Assembly: GCA_003117195.1 (NCBI GenBank)
Contig: BDSI01000195.1
Location: 1-64,000 of the forward strand
Reading direction: 5' to 3'
Source of the DNA: Eudorina sp. 2006-703-Eu-15
Lineage: Eukaryota; Chlorophyta; Chlorophyceae; Chlamydomonadales; Volvocaceae
Length of the DNA: 64,000 nucleotides
Translations under genes and position numbers: made by a program
Shown here: positions 13,370 through 25,200 of the stretch, piece by piece
How positions within the stretch are numbered: the first letter of the stretch is position 1
Layout of the letters: every line of letters begins with the position of its first letter
The notes under the pieces: generated by a model
What the model saw: the letters and a program-made list of their open reading frames with translations, nothing else
Databases searched by the model: none
What the model was told of the DNA's origin: nothing

Positions 13370-14744
13370 CATGCGCTACCAAGCTGTTTATTGACGTTCT
13401 CGCCCCCCTCTTTCCCTCCCCCCTTTTCCCCTTCGGCCCTCCGGCATCGAGGCGGCGCTGTCCGACATCTGCCCATGTCCAGGACGCGACGGCATGACAA
13501 TGTCGGACAGTGTCAACGGCAACCTTAAGGGTGTAATAAGGGTGGTGTTAGCAGGTCCGCGGCATGCACGTCGATTCCGGTCATGGCCAGCGGCTCCGTG
13601 GGTGGATAGTCTTGCCTGTCTTCTCGCTGTTCCATCCATGCGTTGTCGCGGATCTTGTGCGGTTCGACCATCTGGGTTCCGTACAGTCTCGTACAGTCCT
13701 GCCGATTCTTCTGCCGTGTCCCGATAACGCCCCCACATTTGCGTTTCTTACGCCTCCCTCCCTCCCTCCTCCTCCCGCGTCGCCACCCTGCAGGTCTATC
13801 TATCTTGGATCTGCTTGCCGATGATGCGCTTCAGTTGGGACCAACACGCGTCACGGGTCTCAAGGCGGCCTTTTCGGTGGGTGATGCAAGACGCGTCACG
13901 TCCTCCAGAGTCTCTATCTGCAAGTGCGTTCGCGTTCGCACCCCCGAGTGAAACGACAAACCGACAGCAGCAACAGCTACAGCCAAAGTACAGCAAACCT
14001 AAAAGCGCAGCTACAGCTAAAGAAAGCACAGCCAGCTAACCTAGGCGTCAACATCGTAGGGCGCGTATCGGGGTGTGTGTGCGTGTGTGTATGTGTGTGT
14101 GTGTATGTGTGTGCGGTAGTACTGCCCCATGCGCTACCAAGCTGTTTATTGACGTTCTCGCCCCCCTCTTTCCCTCCCCCCTTTTCCCCTTCGGCCCTCC
14201 GGCATCGAGGCGGCGCTGTCCGACATCTGTCCATGTCCAGGATGCGACGGCATGACAATGTCGGACAGTGTCAACGGCAACCTTAAGGGTGTAGTAAGGG
14301 TGGTGTTAGCAGGTCCGCGGCATGCATGTAACATTCTGGTCATGGCCAGCGGCTCCGTGGGTGGATAGTCTTGCCTGTCTTTTCGCTGTTCCATCCATGC
14401 GTTGTCGCGGATCTTGTGCGGTTCGACCATCTGGGTTCCGTACAGTCTCGTACAGTCCTGCCGATTCTTCTGCCGTGTCCCGATAACGCCCCCACATTTG
14501 CGTTTCTTACGCCTCCCTCCCTCCCTCCTCCTCCCGCGTCGCCACCCTGCAGGTCTATCTATCTTGGATCTGCTTGCCGATGATGCGCTTCAGTTGGGAC
14601 CAACACGCGTCACGGGTCTCAAGGCGGCCTTTTCGGTGGGTGATGCAAGACGCGTCACGTCCTCCAGAGTCTCTATCTGCAAGTGCGTTCGCGTTCGCAC
14701 CCCCGAGTGAAACGACAAACCGACAGCAGCAACAGCTACAGCCA

Positions 14745-14975
14745 GACCGCTCGTGGTGATAGGTGATAGGCCAGGTGTTGAGGCTGTACAATACTACGGA
14801 TCTGCCCGCGCGTTATGGCACCCTTGGTCGTTACTTCTTATTGCTTGCAGGCTCGGTGGCTGCTGTTGCGGATCGATTGGCCAGGTGCGAAGGCAAGTCC
14901 GCGCCTACAAGGTGATGAGTCAGCCGCTTCCTGATTGCGAATCGGCCCCTTGCTTATGGCACAAGCTGACTCCCT
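14745..14975 (+). repeat. Diverged direct repeat, copy 1
   Basis: Starts GACCGCTCGTGGTGATAGG and ends GCTGACTCCCT. It matches 15739-15979 with scattered substitutions and small indels. It begins exactly where the satellite array is truncated, so the junction may mark an insertion or a recombination breakpoint. Confidence 0.8.
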
Positions 14976-15738
14976 TGGTCGTTACGTCTTATTGCTTGCA
15001 GGCGCGGTGGTAGCCCATCCAGGTGTTGGTAAGTTGGTAGGTAAGTTTTGCTTCGCAAGTACGTACGTCAGCTTTCCACACACGATACACACTGATCCCG
15101 CCCTTGCGTCGCTGCTTGCAGGATTGATCGCTCATCGGAAGGAGCGCTCCGTCGGGTTTGCCAACACGTTCACTCACCGCCTGATGCATCCCGCTGCATC
15201 CTATCCCCAAGACCAAAGCCCATGCTGTGCACCTTAACGAGATCCCGCATCCGGTAGGTGACGATTGGGCTAAATGGGCTGGGCTCGGGATCATGTATGT
15301 GCCGGGTCGCTCGTTGGGTCGGACCCAGGGAGGGATCGGGTAACTGGGTTGGGCCCGGGGAATCATCATTCGCACGCTCCTGATCTTGCAGCACAGCCCT
15401 TGTTTCAGCTCCGCTCCGCAGCCACCTCAGCCAAGCCGTTCAGCTCCGCGAAGCAGCCACCTCAGCCCGCTCAGCACAGCGCAGCGCAGCCTTTGCACAC
15501 GCATTCACTTTGCTATTGATTTCGTACAATCCCGTAGACCCACGAGCTTTGATCGCGTCACTCTTCTAACCCCCTCCATTCCTTGTGCGCTGCGATGCCC
15601 TTCACGAGATGGAGCCTGCTTACGTTAGTTGGTCCAGGTAATCGCCTGCGGACCTTGAAAGTACGTCAGCATCTACGTCAGTGCGCAACTGTCTTCCACG
15701 ATAGGAGTTGACCGCCTTACTTGCGTACTTGCGTGCAG

Positions 15739-15979
15739 GACCGCTCATGGTGATAGGTGATAGGCCAGGTGTTGAGGCTGTACGATACTATGGATCTGCC
15801 CGCGCGTTATGGCACGAGCTGAATCCCTTGGTCGTTACTTCTTATTGCTTGCAGGCGCGGTGGCTGCTGTTGCGGATCGATTGGCCAGGTGCGGTGGTCA
15901 GTCCGCGCCTACAAGGTGATGCGTCAGCCGCTTCGTGATTGCGAATCGGCCCCTTGCTTATGGCACGAGCTGACTCCCT
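15739..15979 (+). repeat. Diverged direct repeat, copy 2
   Basis: The second copy of the 14745 element. It is preceded by GTGCAG. A sub-motif (CTTGGTCGTTACTTCTTATT followed by GCTTGCAGGCGCGG) occurs three times in the region, near 14825, 14975 and 15829. The element is unidentified. Confidence 0.8.
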
Positions 15980-16494
15980 AGAGTCAGTGAAGGCACGGTG
16001 AGTAGGCGGAGCTGGAGGAGGCGGAAGGGGGAGGTTGCGCGGTGCCGATGGTGCCGCTCTTGGCCATAGGTGCCTTTGGAAAACAAATAGCGGCGCCTCC
16101 AAGCGGGATGACGCGCTTTCGGATCGCACCCTTATTTCACCTCGCACGTTCCTGTCATTGCTTCACACACGTGTGTGCACCTGCCCTGGCCACCGCAACG
16201 TCCGGAGCGGCCGCAGCCTTCCACAGCGCCCAGGCGTCGGCTACGGCCTGGTGTTGCAACTGTGGTGGCGGGCAGTGGCGGGCAGTGGCGCAGCAGTCCC
16301 TGTCGGCCTACCTGGCCGCTTCACAAGCCGGCGTCGGCACCTCCGCGGCGCTTAGCCGCCGCTGATTCGCGACTGCACTGCCTCTCCTGTGTGGCTCCGG
16401 TGTGGTGTCCTCCGCATTCAAGCAGGCCCCGGTGGGCCTTTCGCGGATTCGGTCACGGTCCGCGGCCCTGGTGTTCGCCTGCACGACGGCGGGC

Positions 16495-16750
16495 CCCCGC
16501 TGGTGGAGCCGCTGGTGGAGGGAGCCGCTGGGGGAGGGAGCCGCTGGGGGAGCCGCTGGGGGAGCCGCTGGTGGAGGGAGCCGCTGGTGGAGGGAGCCGC
16601 TGGTGGAGCCGCTGGGGGAGCCGCTGGGGGAGCCGCTGGGGGAGGGAGCCGCTGGGGGAGGGAGCCGCTGGGGGAGGGAGCCGCTGGGGGAGGGAGCCGC
16701 TGGGGGAGGGAGCCGCTGGTGGAGCCGCTGGGGGAGGGAGCCGCTGGTGT
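16495..16750. repeat. GC-rich minisatellite, 15/18-bp GGAGCCGCTGG units
   Basis: Irregular tandem units of GGAGCCGCTGG(G/T)GGAG with an optional extra GGAGG. All frames are open, which creates spurious Gly/Arg/Trp- or Pro/Ala/Ser-rich ORFs on both strands. Both edges carry a related sequence, GGTGTCCTCCGCATTCA plus GCAGGCCC, at about 16405 and 16748. Confidence 0.9.
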
Positions 16751-17023
16751 CCTCCGCATTCACGCAGGCCCACCGGGGCCTTTCTATGTATTGTATTTGC
16801 AAGAGATCCGCGGTTCGAATCCCGATTCCCTCCCCGCCGTGTGATTAGGCGGGTCTGGCGCGGTTTCCAGGAGAGGCAATCCTGGCGCGCTGGTAACCTG
16901 GTGTGTTGGCCGGTATGGCTGCATGACCAAACACACCCCATGATGGAGGATGCGCAGTCCTTGGTAGGGGTTGATGAGATGAGGCGCCTACGAGCTATCT
17001 GGGCCCGCTGGAACACCTTGTCG

Positions 17024-17111
17024 GGACTCGGGTTTACCTTGTAAAGGTGACATGCAAAGTATGTGCAGGACTCGGGTCCACCTTGTAACGGTGACATGCA
17101 AAGTATGTGCA
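17024..17111. repeat. 44-bp tandem duplication
   Basis: Two adjacent copies starting GGACTCGGGT at 17024 and 17068, each ending AAAGTATGTGCA, with three substitutions between them. Confidence 0.9.
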
Positions 17112-17849
17112 GGTATGTGCTTCGATCGCAGCCAGCATCTCACCAAGCCATGTGTATACATCAAACATGGTATACTTCCCGTTCTCAGTAGGTCGCCGCT
17201 GCCTGATGGCCGTGGCTTGGTTTGGTTTGGTTTGGTGCCCGCGGAATCATCCATAGTTCAGAGCTGCTCGGGGTCCACACATCGGGGCCGCAATGAGGTC
17301 GCCGTTAATAGGTCAACGAGTCAAGAGCCGAGGTGTCACCGCAGCTCTCAGACGGCGTCGTACAGTTGGTTATGTTCGTTGGAAAGTTCTCTGTTGGGCT
17401 GTCCCCTTCCGGCAGCCCGGCTCCGCACACAGACCCTGATCCGACCCGGACGGAGCGGGGCCCTCCGACCCGACCGACCCGATTCGCAAATCATCACCAT
17501 CATCAGGCACCTGGGGCCGCCCCCACAAATATCCCCAACCAACACTGCAACAGCAACACCAGCAGGTGCACCACATCCCACAGATGCCAAGAACCGCATG
17601 TTCCACCCTCCCTTCTTCCTCACCGTCACCCTCCCCAACCCGCCCCTCCGCAGCTGCCGCACCCCACCACCTGCCGCCTCATTACCCCGCTCTCCCCAAC
17701 CCCACCCCTCCGGAGCGCGAGATTGCGGTCACCTCGTCGGGAAGGACGGGGGGGCCGTCGCGCCCTCACCGACCCACGGGTCGGCGGGCACCCGCCCTGA
17801 GCCCATGCGGTCCCTTCCCTCCCTGCGCCCTCGCCTGAGTCAGCCGATC

Positions 17850-20800
17850 TCAGTAGGGGCCCTGGCCCGCAGCGGGCGGCGGCGGCAGCGAGCCCGCCGG
17901 CCAGGACTGCGGCGCCGTTGCGGCCCATGGGTCGCCCGCCGGCGCCGTACCTTCCGCGAACCCCACCGCCGGCGCCCAACCCCCCGCATAGGCTGCACCT
18001 TCGGAGTGTATCGGCGGCGGCGGCGGCAGCGGAGGCTGCGAGACAGCCATCGCGGCAAGTGCATGGGAGACTGCCGCCGCCGCCGCCATCTCCGGCCCCA
18101 CCCCCGCCCCTGCCTCCGGTGGCGCCGCGGGCCCCGGGGCCAGTGGCCGATACACTGGCGGCGGCGACGCCGGCGCCGGCCCCTGAGCCGTCGGAAAGAC
18201 GAGTGCGGCTGCTGCTGCTACTGCCGCCGCCGCGTCCGTGGGCGCTACAGCCATGGCTGGCGGTGGTGGATACTCTAAGCTGCTGGTCAAATCGATTAGA
18301 TCTGCGGTCACCGTCGGTGGCGGCGGTGGCAGTAGCGGTGGCCCCTGGCCCGTGTAGGGGCTGTGATGCAGGACCGGCAGCGGCGGCGGCGGCATGGAGG
18401 GGGCGCCCCACGCGGCGGCGGCGGCGTGGGCGTTGGCGGCAGCGGCGGCAAAGGCAGTCCCCGGTGGCGCAGTCCCCGCCCCAGCTCCAGGAAGGGGCGG
18501 GTAGACCGCGACGTCGAGGCCAGGCACATGCCCTGCCGCACCCGCCCCCGCCGCCGCCGCCGCGGCGGCTGCGGCTGAGGATGCTGCGGCGGCGGGGCAT
18601 CCTGTGGTGGGCGCTGACGCTGGTGGGAGCGCAGCGGCGGCGGGGGCCGCGGATGTGGGTTGTGGGGGCACGGTGGCGAGGTCCAGGGGGGCTGCTCGAA
18701 GAGCTCGCTGAGGGGGTCGCTGCGCGGGGTGAGCCATCAGGGTGATCTGAGGGGTCCAGGGAGGGTGGGGGCCGGGTGGCGGGTGAGGTGGGGGATGGGG
18801 TTGGGACTAAAACGGAAGATTAGCCCGGAACGGACTTCGGGATGGGGCTGGGGCGGGGCTGGGGAGCGGCGGGCCGCGTGTCGCGCAGTGGCGTCTGCCC
18901 TTTGCGAGCCGGAGCACATCACATCATATATATGAAGCGGCTCGTGGCCCTGGTGACGTGTTCATCCCCCCCTCGCTTCAGCGCAGTATCAATATGTCTG
19001 CCACTTTCCAATACCCCACCCCACCGCACCCCACCCTGCCCCACCCCGACCCCCCCAACCCACCCCACCCCCTTGCTTCAGCGCAGTATCAATATGTCTG
19101 CCACTTTCCTACACCCCATCCCACCCCCTCACCAGGTGGTTGGTGATCTTCTTCGCCAGGTGCCCCCCCGCCTCCAGGATGTAGGCGTGGTGGCCGCACC
19201 GGCCCGACAGCTCGTCCACATTGTCCTGCAACAGGTGCCGTACAGTCGTACCGGGGCCCACAAGGTCTCAGGGACGAAGGCAGAGCACGCCCAAGCGCGC
19301 ACCGGCGCAACCCTCGCTCCCCTTGCCACGTCATCTCCTGTAACCCTTAATCCTTAACCCGTATCAAGGAAGCAGAAGCACATCCAGGGAGGGAGGAGGG
19401 GGGATGGGAGGGAGGAAGGCGAGCGGGGCCACACGCACGCGCGGCATCCGTCGAATGCTCTGCTCCGGGTCGACACATGACCCGACAGGGGGGGGCAAGG
19501 GAGGGCCGGAGGGGCGAGATGGGGGCCGGCGCCCCAAGCGTCCCGTCTTTCAAGCCCGGCCGCCCCACCCTTCTCCTAAGAGGGCTACCCTCCTCCCTCC
19601 CACCCACCCTCTCCACCCTCTCCACCCTCTCTCCCTCCTGGTGGGTCCGAGATCGGCAGCATCAGCATCAGCATCAGCTTGCAAGCGGCTTTCGTGGAGG
19701 CAGGCGGGTCGCAACCCACCACCGTTTGGGGGCACCCAACCCGCTTCCGCGACCCCTTCCCCCCCCGGACGGAACGATTTCCCCCTCTTCCTCCTCCTCC
19801 TCCTCCTGCCGGCCGGCCGGCCGCTGTTTCCGAGTCTCATTCTCATCTGCCGTATCTGCCGTACTTTCGTACCTCCAGCCACGTGTACACGTCCTGCGGG
19901 GAGGCGCATTCTGGTGATGTGGCGGCTGCCGCCGCCGCCGCCGTCTTGTCGTGGATGAACAGCTGGGGTTTGGGACGGCACCCCGAGAGGTCCAGGGTTG
20001 AGAAGGGGGGCAGGGAAGGGAGGCAGGGAAGGGGTGAAGGGAAGGCGTCAAGGGAAGGGGGCCCAGGGAGGGAGGGGGCTGGGGAGGAGGAGACAAGGAT
20101 GGCGAAGGGGAAGGGAGCCATGGTTGCGCATTTCAGGGTTTCCCCTCCCCCGCCCCGGATGCGGTCGAGGAGGGGCCACTGGAGGGTGGCGGTCGGGGTA
20201 TGCTGTACCCGGGTCCAAACCCCAGAGCCCCAGACCTCCACCCCCCGTCCGAGGACGTGCTGGGCTTGGTGCGTTTGTCACCAACCCCTCCACCACAGCA
20301 GCAAAGCTTCGACATCCACTCCATCACCATCACCATAACCCACCGCCACCACACCCCGCCCTCACGCCCGCTCAGCTCCCCCCCCACAGCCCCACCCCCC
20401 TCCGGCCCTCACCACGTCCATACACAGCGCCTCCCCCCCCCTGTCCCGGGAGCTCCACAGCGGCACCACGGAGGAGCGGCCGTACAGCAGCACCACCCGG
20501 ACCTGCGCGACCCGCCGGGGAGGGGCCGGAGGGGGGCCGGGGGGCATGAGTACGGCAACACGGGTTGGCGAGGTCAGAGAGGGTCACTAAGAGCGGATAT
20601 TGCGAAGGCAACCAGCCAGCAGCCAGGCAGCAGCGGCAGCAGTACCGGCAGTAGCCTGTCGGGCGGGGCGGGGAGGATGCTGTCTAGGTTCGCATCAGGT
20701 GGAGGGTGGGTCGAGATAGAGAGACCAGGCGCGAGACCAGGACAGGGGGCGGCATCCGCGGACAGAGCGGCAAGGAGAGGGGCGCTAGGTCAGGACAAGC

Positions 20801-21868
20801 CAAGGGAGGGCACGAGAAGAGGGCACCCTAACCTCCCCCAGGCCCCCGACACTCCCACCCTGCAGCCGTCCGCCTCCTCCGCCACCGCCAGGGGCTGCAC
20901 CAGGGACACCAGCGACCCCAGGTCCAGGGGGGCTGCTGGGGCAGCAGGCGGGCGGGGAGGGGGCGGGGACAGCCCGGCCACTCCGGCGGCTCCACCCGCC
21001 GCCGCTGCCGCCGCTGCTGCTGCCGCCGCGGGCTGGACGCTTCTCAGCGAGGCCGCAAACGCGTCTGCGGACGCGGTGACGCCGGCGCCGGCCCACTGCA
21101 CCGAGTCCTGCCCGGCCCGGCGGGTGCGGGGGATGGTCGGGATCAAGGGGGGACCGGGGAGGGAGGCGCGGGTGGGAGGTGCGGTTGATGAGGTGCGGTG
21201 ACTTCAGGCACTGGCAAGGAGGGGGGCAGTGGGGTATTGGTACCCGAGCGCTGCTCTCAGAACCCGGGAGGGAGGAAAGGGCGACTTGTTGTACTGCAAC
21301 CCGGCGACGTGAAACCCATGACCCCGCTGTGTGGCCGTGAGGGGGGGAGGTTGGGGTGGGCGGAACACCCGCCGGGCCGGTGTGGCCGGGATGGGTTCCT
21401 CCCGGGCTTGCTTTTAATGTACCACCCTCCGTCGTACCCCCATGACGACCAGCCCGAACTTGTGACCGGAATTTACGCGGCTCTGCGAAAGGAAGGGGGG
21501 GTAGGGTGGGGGGGAGGCGAGGGGGTAGGGGAGGCGGGGGCAGGGGAGGGGCCAGGCCGTGACAGCGCGCTGTGAAGTTGGGCCTGCGGATTGTCATGCA
21601 ATGAAGAAGCATGCTCGTTAGCCTGGATGCGAGCTGATCGCCGCCTTGCTGTTGGGTTCGTGAGCGCGGGGCTGGCGTTGCGCGCTGCCGTCGTGCCGAA
21701 GCTGGCTTGAAGCGCAGGAATCCTCACCTTTGCCTGCGCACAGTGGTTGATGCACTGCTTGAGATGATCCAGGCGAGCAGTGAGCTTGCTGCTGTCGATG
21801 CCCGGGTCCTCGCAGGTGTCCAGCACGAAGACGACGGTCTCCGGGTAATAGTCTTTCCTAACCGTCAT
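17850..21868 (-). CDS. MERIT40/BABAM1-like VWA-domain protein, 534 aa, 7 exons
   Basis: In animals and plants this family (BRISC and BRCA1-A complex member 1) scaffolds complexes that remove K63-linked ubiquitin and act in DNA-damage signalling. The exons, all joined in phase 0, are 21728-21868, 21438-21482, 20859-21107, 20413-20502, 19873-19962, 19133-19225 and 17850-18746. Residues 7-12 are YYPETV, followed by FVLD, the first VWA strand. Later segments are KFGLVVMG, VRVVLLYGRSS, LFIHDK, PQDVYTWLE, HAYILEAGG and ITLMAHPAQRP, all in the order seen in plant homologues. An Ala run interrupts the domain in exon 3. Unusually, the last exon adds about 285 residues rich in Ala, Pro and Gly with no recognised domain. 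The start is the ATG at 21868, 360 bp from the divergent neighbour. Identity was judged from memory of the family, not by a search. Confidence 0.83.
18969..19109. repeat. Direct duplication of about 41 bp in intron 6 of the MERIT40-like gene
   Basis: Copies at about 18969-19009 and 19069-19109 share CTTCAGCGCAGTATCAATAT and the following GTCTGCCACTTTCC, with one mismatch over about 41 bp. They are separated by a C-rich CCCCACCC tract. Both lie within the intron 18747-19132. Confidence 0.85.
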
Positions 21869-22227
21869 CGCACACTAGTGTCTGAAGGGAAATTTAATTG
21901 TATTTCCCGGAGCTACCGAGGGTTCTCGCCAGCCCAACTGCTTCCGGACAGCTTGGTAGGCAGCGACATGCGAAGACGGATGTGTCAACTAATTTGCTAT
22001 GCGACCAAGATTGCGCTTTACTGTTGAATCGCAGTTTCCCACATTGGCTGCTGCTGAGCGAGGCGCGCGAATCGCCGTACGGCATTGCTAAGTTAAGAAC
22101 TTGTTCAAGTTTTAGACTGCAGTTTTGTCTAGCGATGTCATGTCTTCGTAGCTGATTTAGACTGCTATAGCAACCCCAGAAAAAAGAGAATTTATCACGT
22201 CCGTCAACGACTTCATCGGGGGTGGAG
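21869..22227. promoter_or_regulatory. Divergent promoter region between MERIT40-like and RDD-like genes
   Basis: About 360 bp separate the two start codons. It is less GC-rich than the surrounding sequence. I see no distinct promoter element, so its regulatory role rests only on the gene orientation. Confidence 0.5.
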
Positions 22228-25200
22228 ATGGCGCTCACGCTCGCGGAGAAATATCCCCATGACCCGTACTCCATGGAGCGACCACCATGTGAGCTGGAGA
22301 CGCCATCAGCAACCTCCTCGAACCAGGATCGCTTCGACGAGCCTTCAGATGTTCATGTGGCCTCCTTGCTCGCTGCGACAATGGCGGTGATTGCGCTTAC
22401 GACACTTTTATGGCTATCTTTGAGTGCCATCAAGTGGTCGTTCCGCCGGCTGCTTCTGACCTTGTCCGGGCGAAATGTCCGGGGTGTCAGGTACGCATTT
22501 ATCTGATGTTCGCCCGTTACCTTGTCATGTATCATTCCACAAGCTTGGCTCGTAAACGTAAAATGTGTATGGAACCTTTCATTCTCAGCAGTGTCGCGGT
22601 GACTTGGTAAGCTGCTGTGACAGCTTTGCGGGGCCCCCAACCCGCGCTCCAGCCTAGATGCTCCGGGTAGACAACTGTGCATCTCTTGTCATAAGCCTAC
22701 CATTCCATGGCAGCCGCAAGCCCTGTTCAGTACAGAGTGCCCCAACAACACGCCAACCTCACCCCGGCGGGGGCGCCCATGTCCCCCCTTGTCTCCTGTC
22801 AGGCTGAGAGACGAGGAGCCCGAGGACGACGACTCCGCGACCATTTTCGGGAGCCCGCTCACGCCGCCCCCCAACGGCTGGCTGCACGACTTGGAGGACA
22901 TCAACCAGAACGCCTACACCACCCCGCAGCCACCGGAGCCGCTGCTCTTCTCCCTCACCCCCGCACTCGGCAGCGGCGGCGGCGGCGGTGGCGGTGGCAG
23001 TGGCGGTGCCTACGGGGCTCACGGGGCTCAGGCACGGATGCGCCCCGGCGGCACGCACCTGCCCACCATGCAGTCGGTGGCGGGGCTGGCGGGCGGCTTC
23101 GGGGGGCTAGGTGGTGCAGGTGCGTCGCCCGCGATGTGAGACGGGGGCGCGTGAACCACGGCTTTCCTGCCTACCTGCCTGCCTGCCTGCCTGCCCGACT
23201 TCCAGCTGTTCGCGATCGCCTCCAATGGGTATTGGAGTTGTGACACATCCGGGAAGATGCCCAGGTTCCCTGTAAATTTTATGACAGCCCGGCCAGTGTA
23301 CCGCATCCCCGAGAGCAGTGCCGTGATGCCGCCACACACGCCTGCCGCCGCACGCAGCGGGCGGGTTCCCCGCTGAACACGCACAGAGCACTGAGCCGAG
23401 CCGATTCCACTCGCGGCTGCTGCGATTCGCCGGCCGGGTTCACAGCCCGCCCCCTGTTGCTGTTGGTGCCCCCTGTTGCTGTTGGTTGCCCCTCCAGGGA
23501 TTGGGACGGGACCCGGGACCGCAGGCAGGTCGTGCGTGGGGCTGCTGGCGGGCAGTCCGGACGGGGTGGGGGCCCTGCAGCGCCGCCGAGGCCCCGGAGC
23601 GCGGGGCGGTGGCGGTTGTGGTAGCGGCGGCGGGGCCGTGGACGGACACGGCGGCGGCTGGGACCCGGCCCTTCTGGCGCGTCAGGCGGCGTTGCTTCCC
23701 GCCATCTCGAGTGTGGAGGGGCTGATGGCCAGTGCGGAGTTCCAGGAGCACGTCAGGTGGGGAGCTTGTAGGGGGGCGGGCGGGGGGCAGCTGGGGCGGG
23801 GTGAGGGGCCGGCCGCCCGGGTGAGGTTTGGAGGGCGACACGCGGGGAGGTGCGACGGAGGCCACGAGGACCGGCCGAGGCTGTTTACCGGAGGGGTTGG
23901 GATTCGTGGGTCGGGGGTGGGGGATTGGGACCCGAGGGTTGAGATCCTGGGTGTGCTAGTGAATGAGACGTGGTAGAGGTCCGCTGACTGGGAGGGGAGC
24001 GCGGGCTGGGCATGGGCGGGCGCGGGTCAGAAGGCGGTGCGGGAGAGGGATGGAGCCGGTTGGGGCGGGCGGTGAGGGTTGCTGAGCGACTGGATCTTGG
24101 CACAGTGATAAGGGGGCGGGTTGGGATCGGAGTCTGCTCGCCAAACGTCAAGACAGAGGCTGGCGCCCCGCCTGGCACGTGCTTGACACCCTTCTAGGCA
24201 GCCTTCCATGACCGGCAAAATATGTGTCAGTTATGCTCGGGCCCCTCGCCCGAGTGCGATCACTCGTACGCGGGACGCTGCCATGCGTAGTCGGGCTGGC
24301 GCCGCAACACCGTCGGCCCGCCCGCCCCCTCCCGCGCCCCAGGTCCACGCGCCGTCGGTCGGCCTTCCTGGAGCGCGATCAGTCCCAGGCCAAGGTCCAG
24401 CTGTACAAGGTGGGCCCCCTGGGCCACGGGTTCCGGGTTCCGGGGACTTGAAGGCGGCATGGAGGCGGGTGGAGAAGGGGCCCCCAAAGGGCCGCTGCGT
24501 GGCATGCAGTCGACACCACGCCACTGATGCGTCCGGAAGGATCACTCCCGGGGGCCCGCCGGCGCTCCTGACCCCGGTGCTCGGCCGCGAGGTGTCTTTG
24601 TCCGGTCGGGTGCAATACGACCAATGAGGGCGACGCCACGCTCCTGCCCGTCTCCTTGTTGAACACGGGTTCCCGCTCCCTCGCTTTCCCTCCCCTCCCC
24701 ACCGTCCGTCCGTCCCGCCCGCCCGCCCGCCCGCCTGCCCGTTTGGTCCCCGTACCGGTTAGGACCTGCGGCGCTTGGACCCGGATGCGTTCCGGCGGCT
24801 CATGTCCCGGGAGGACATTCAGGTGGGTGGGGACGGAGGGAGGGAGGGTGGTGGGGTGGGTGGGGAATGCGAATTGGTAGGTAAAGGCAAATGGGGAGGG
24901 AGGGAGGGTAGGCACAGCATCATGGCAGGGGCTGTTATACGGGCGGGCTTGAGACGGGCATGCGGGTGGGTGGGTGCTGTCGTGATGAGAGTGGGGGAAG
25001 ATCAAACTTCCAAGACGAACGCAAGTTCGACCACCCAGACCCAACACCCACACCTCTAATCCCCGCGCATGCTGTTGCCCGTGTAATACCGCTTCACCGG
25101 AGGTCCCATACGCACCCTCGCACGCGGCCGTTGCTCGGTGGCCTTCCGTGCTGCCTGACACATCCCCCACGCGCCCCCGCTGTACGGCCAACCGCTCGCA

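Larger units (their letters stand above)
163..14744. repeat. Tandem satellite array, about 21 units of about 740-790 bp and about 568 bp
   Basis: The landmark ATGCGCTNCCAAGCTG recurs at about 163, 929, 1699, 2440, 3180, 3748, 4493, 5062, 5805, 6549, 7117, 7860, 8429, 9217, 10006, 10748, 11489, 12058, 12801, 13370 and 14129. Spacing is about 740-790 bp (long units) or 568-569 bp (short units). Each long unit has a GT tract, a pyrimidine-rich CCCTCTTTCCCTCCC block, a shared middle part, a CCTCCCTCC block and an AGCAGCAACAGCTACAG segment. Copies are almost identical apart from scattered substitutions and single-base indels. Every open frame inside it repeats with the unit and resembles no protein, so I call no genes here. 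The last unit stops inside the AGCTACAGCCA segment at 14744. Confidence 0.95.
14745..17849. other. Repeat-rich spacer without a recognised gene
   Basis: Between the satellite and the first gene are the two diverged direct repeats, the minisatellite and the 44-bp duplication. There is also an isolated B-box-like CGGTTCGAATCCC near 16811 with no supporting cloverleaf. Open frames here come from the minisatellite or lie antisense to the next gene. The 3' untranslated end of the minus-strand gene at 17850 should fall here, but no TGTAA on the minus strand was found. Confidence 0.6.

Noticed and set aside
163..14744. CRISPR array
   Set aside because: Units are 568-790 bp, not short repeats with unique spacers, and the DNA is eukaryotic.
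16795..16845. tRNA or SINE end at CGGTTCGAATCCC
   Set aside because: An isolated B-box-like motif with no upstream A-box or cloverleaf.
16175..17044. Open frame of 289 codons with Gly-Ser-Arg-Trp repeats
   Set aside because: Produced by the GGAGCCGCTGG minisatellite, which is open in several frames on both strands; no sequence of normal composition supports it.
17052..18278. Plus-strand open frame of 408 codons
   Set aside because: Mostly antisense to the last exon of the MERIT40-like gene; Arg/Pro-rich composition is that of a GC-rich shadow frame.
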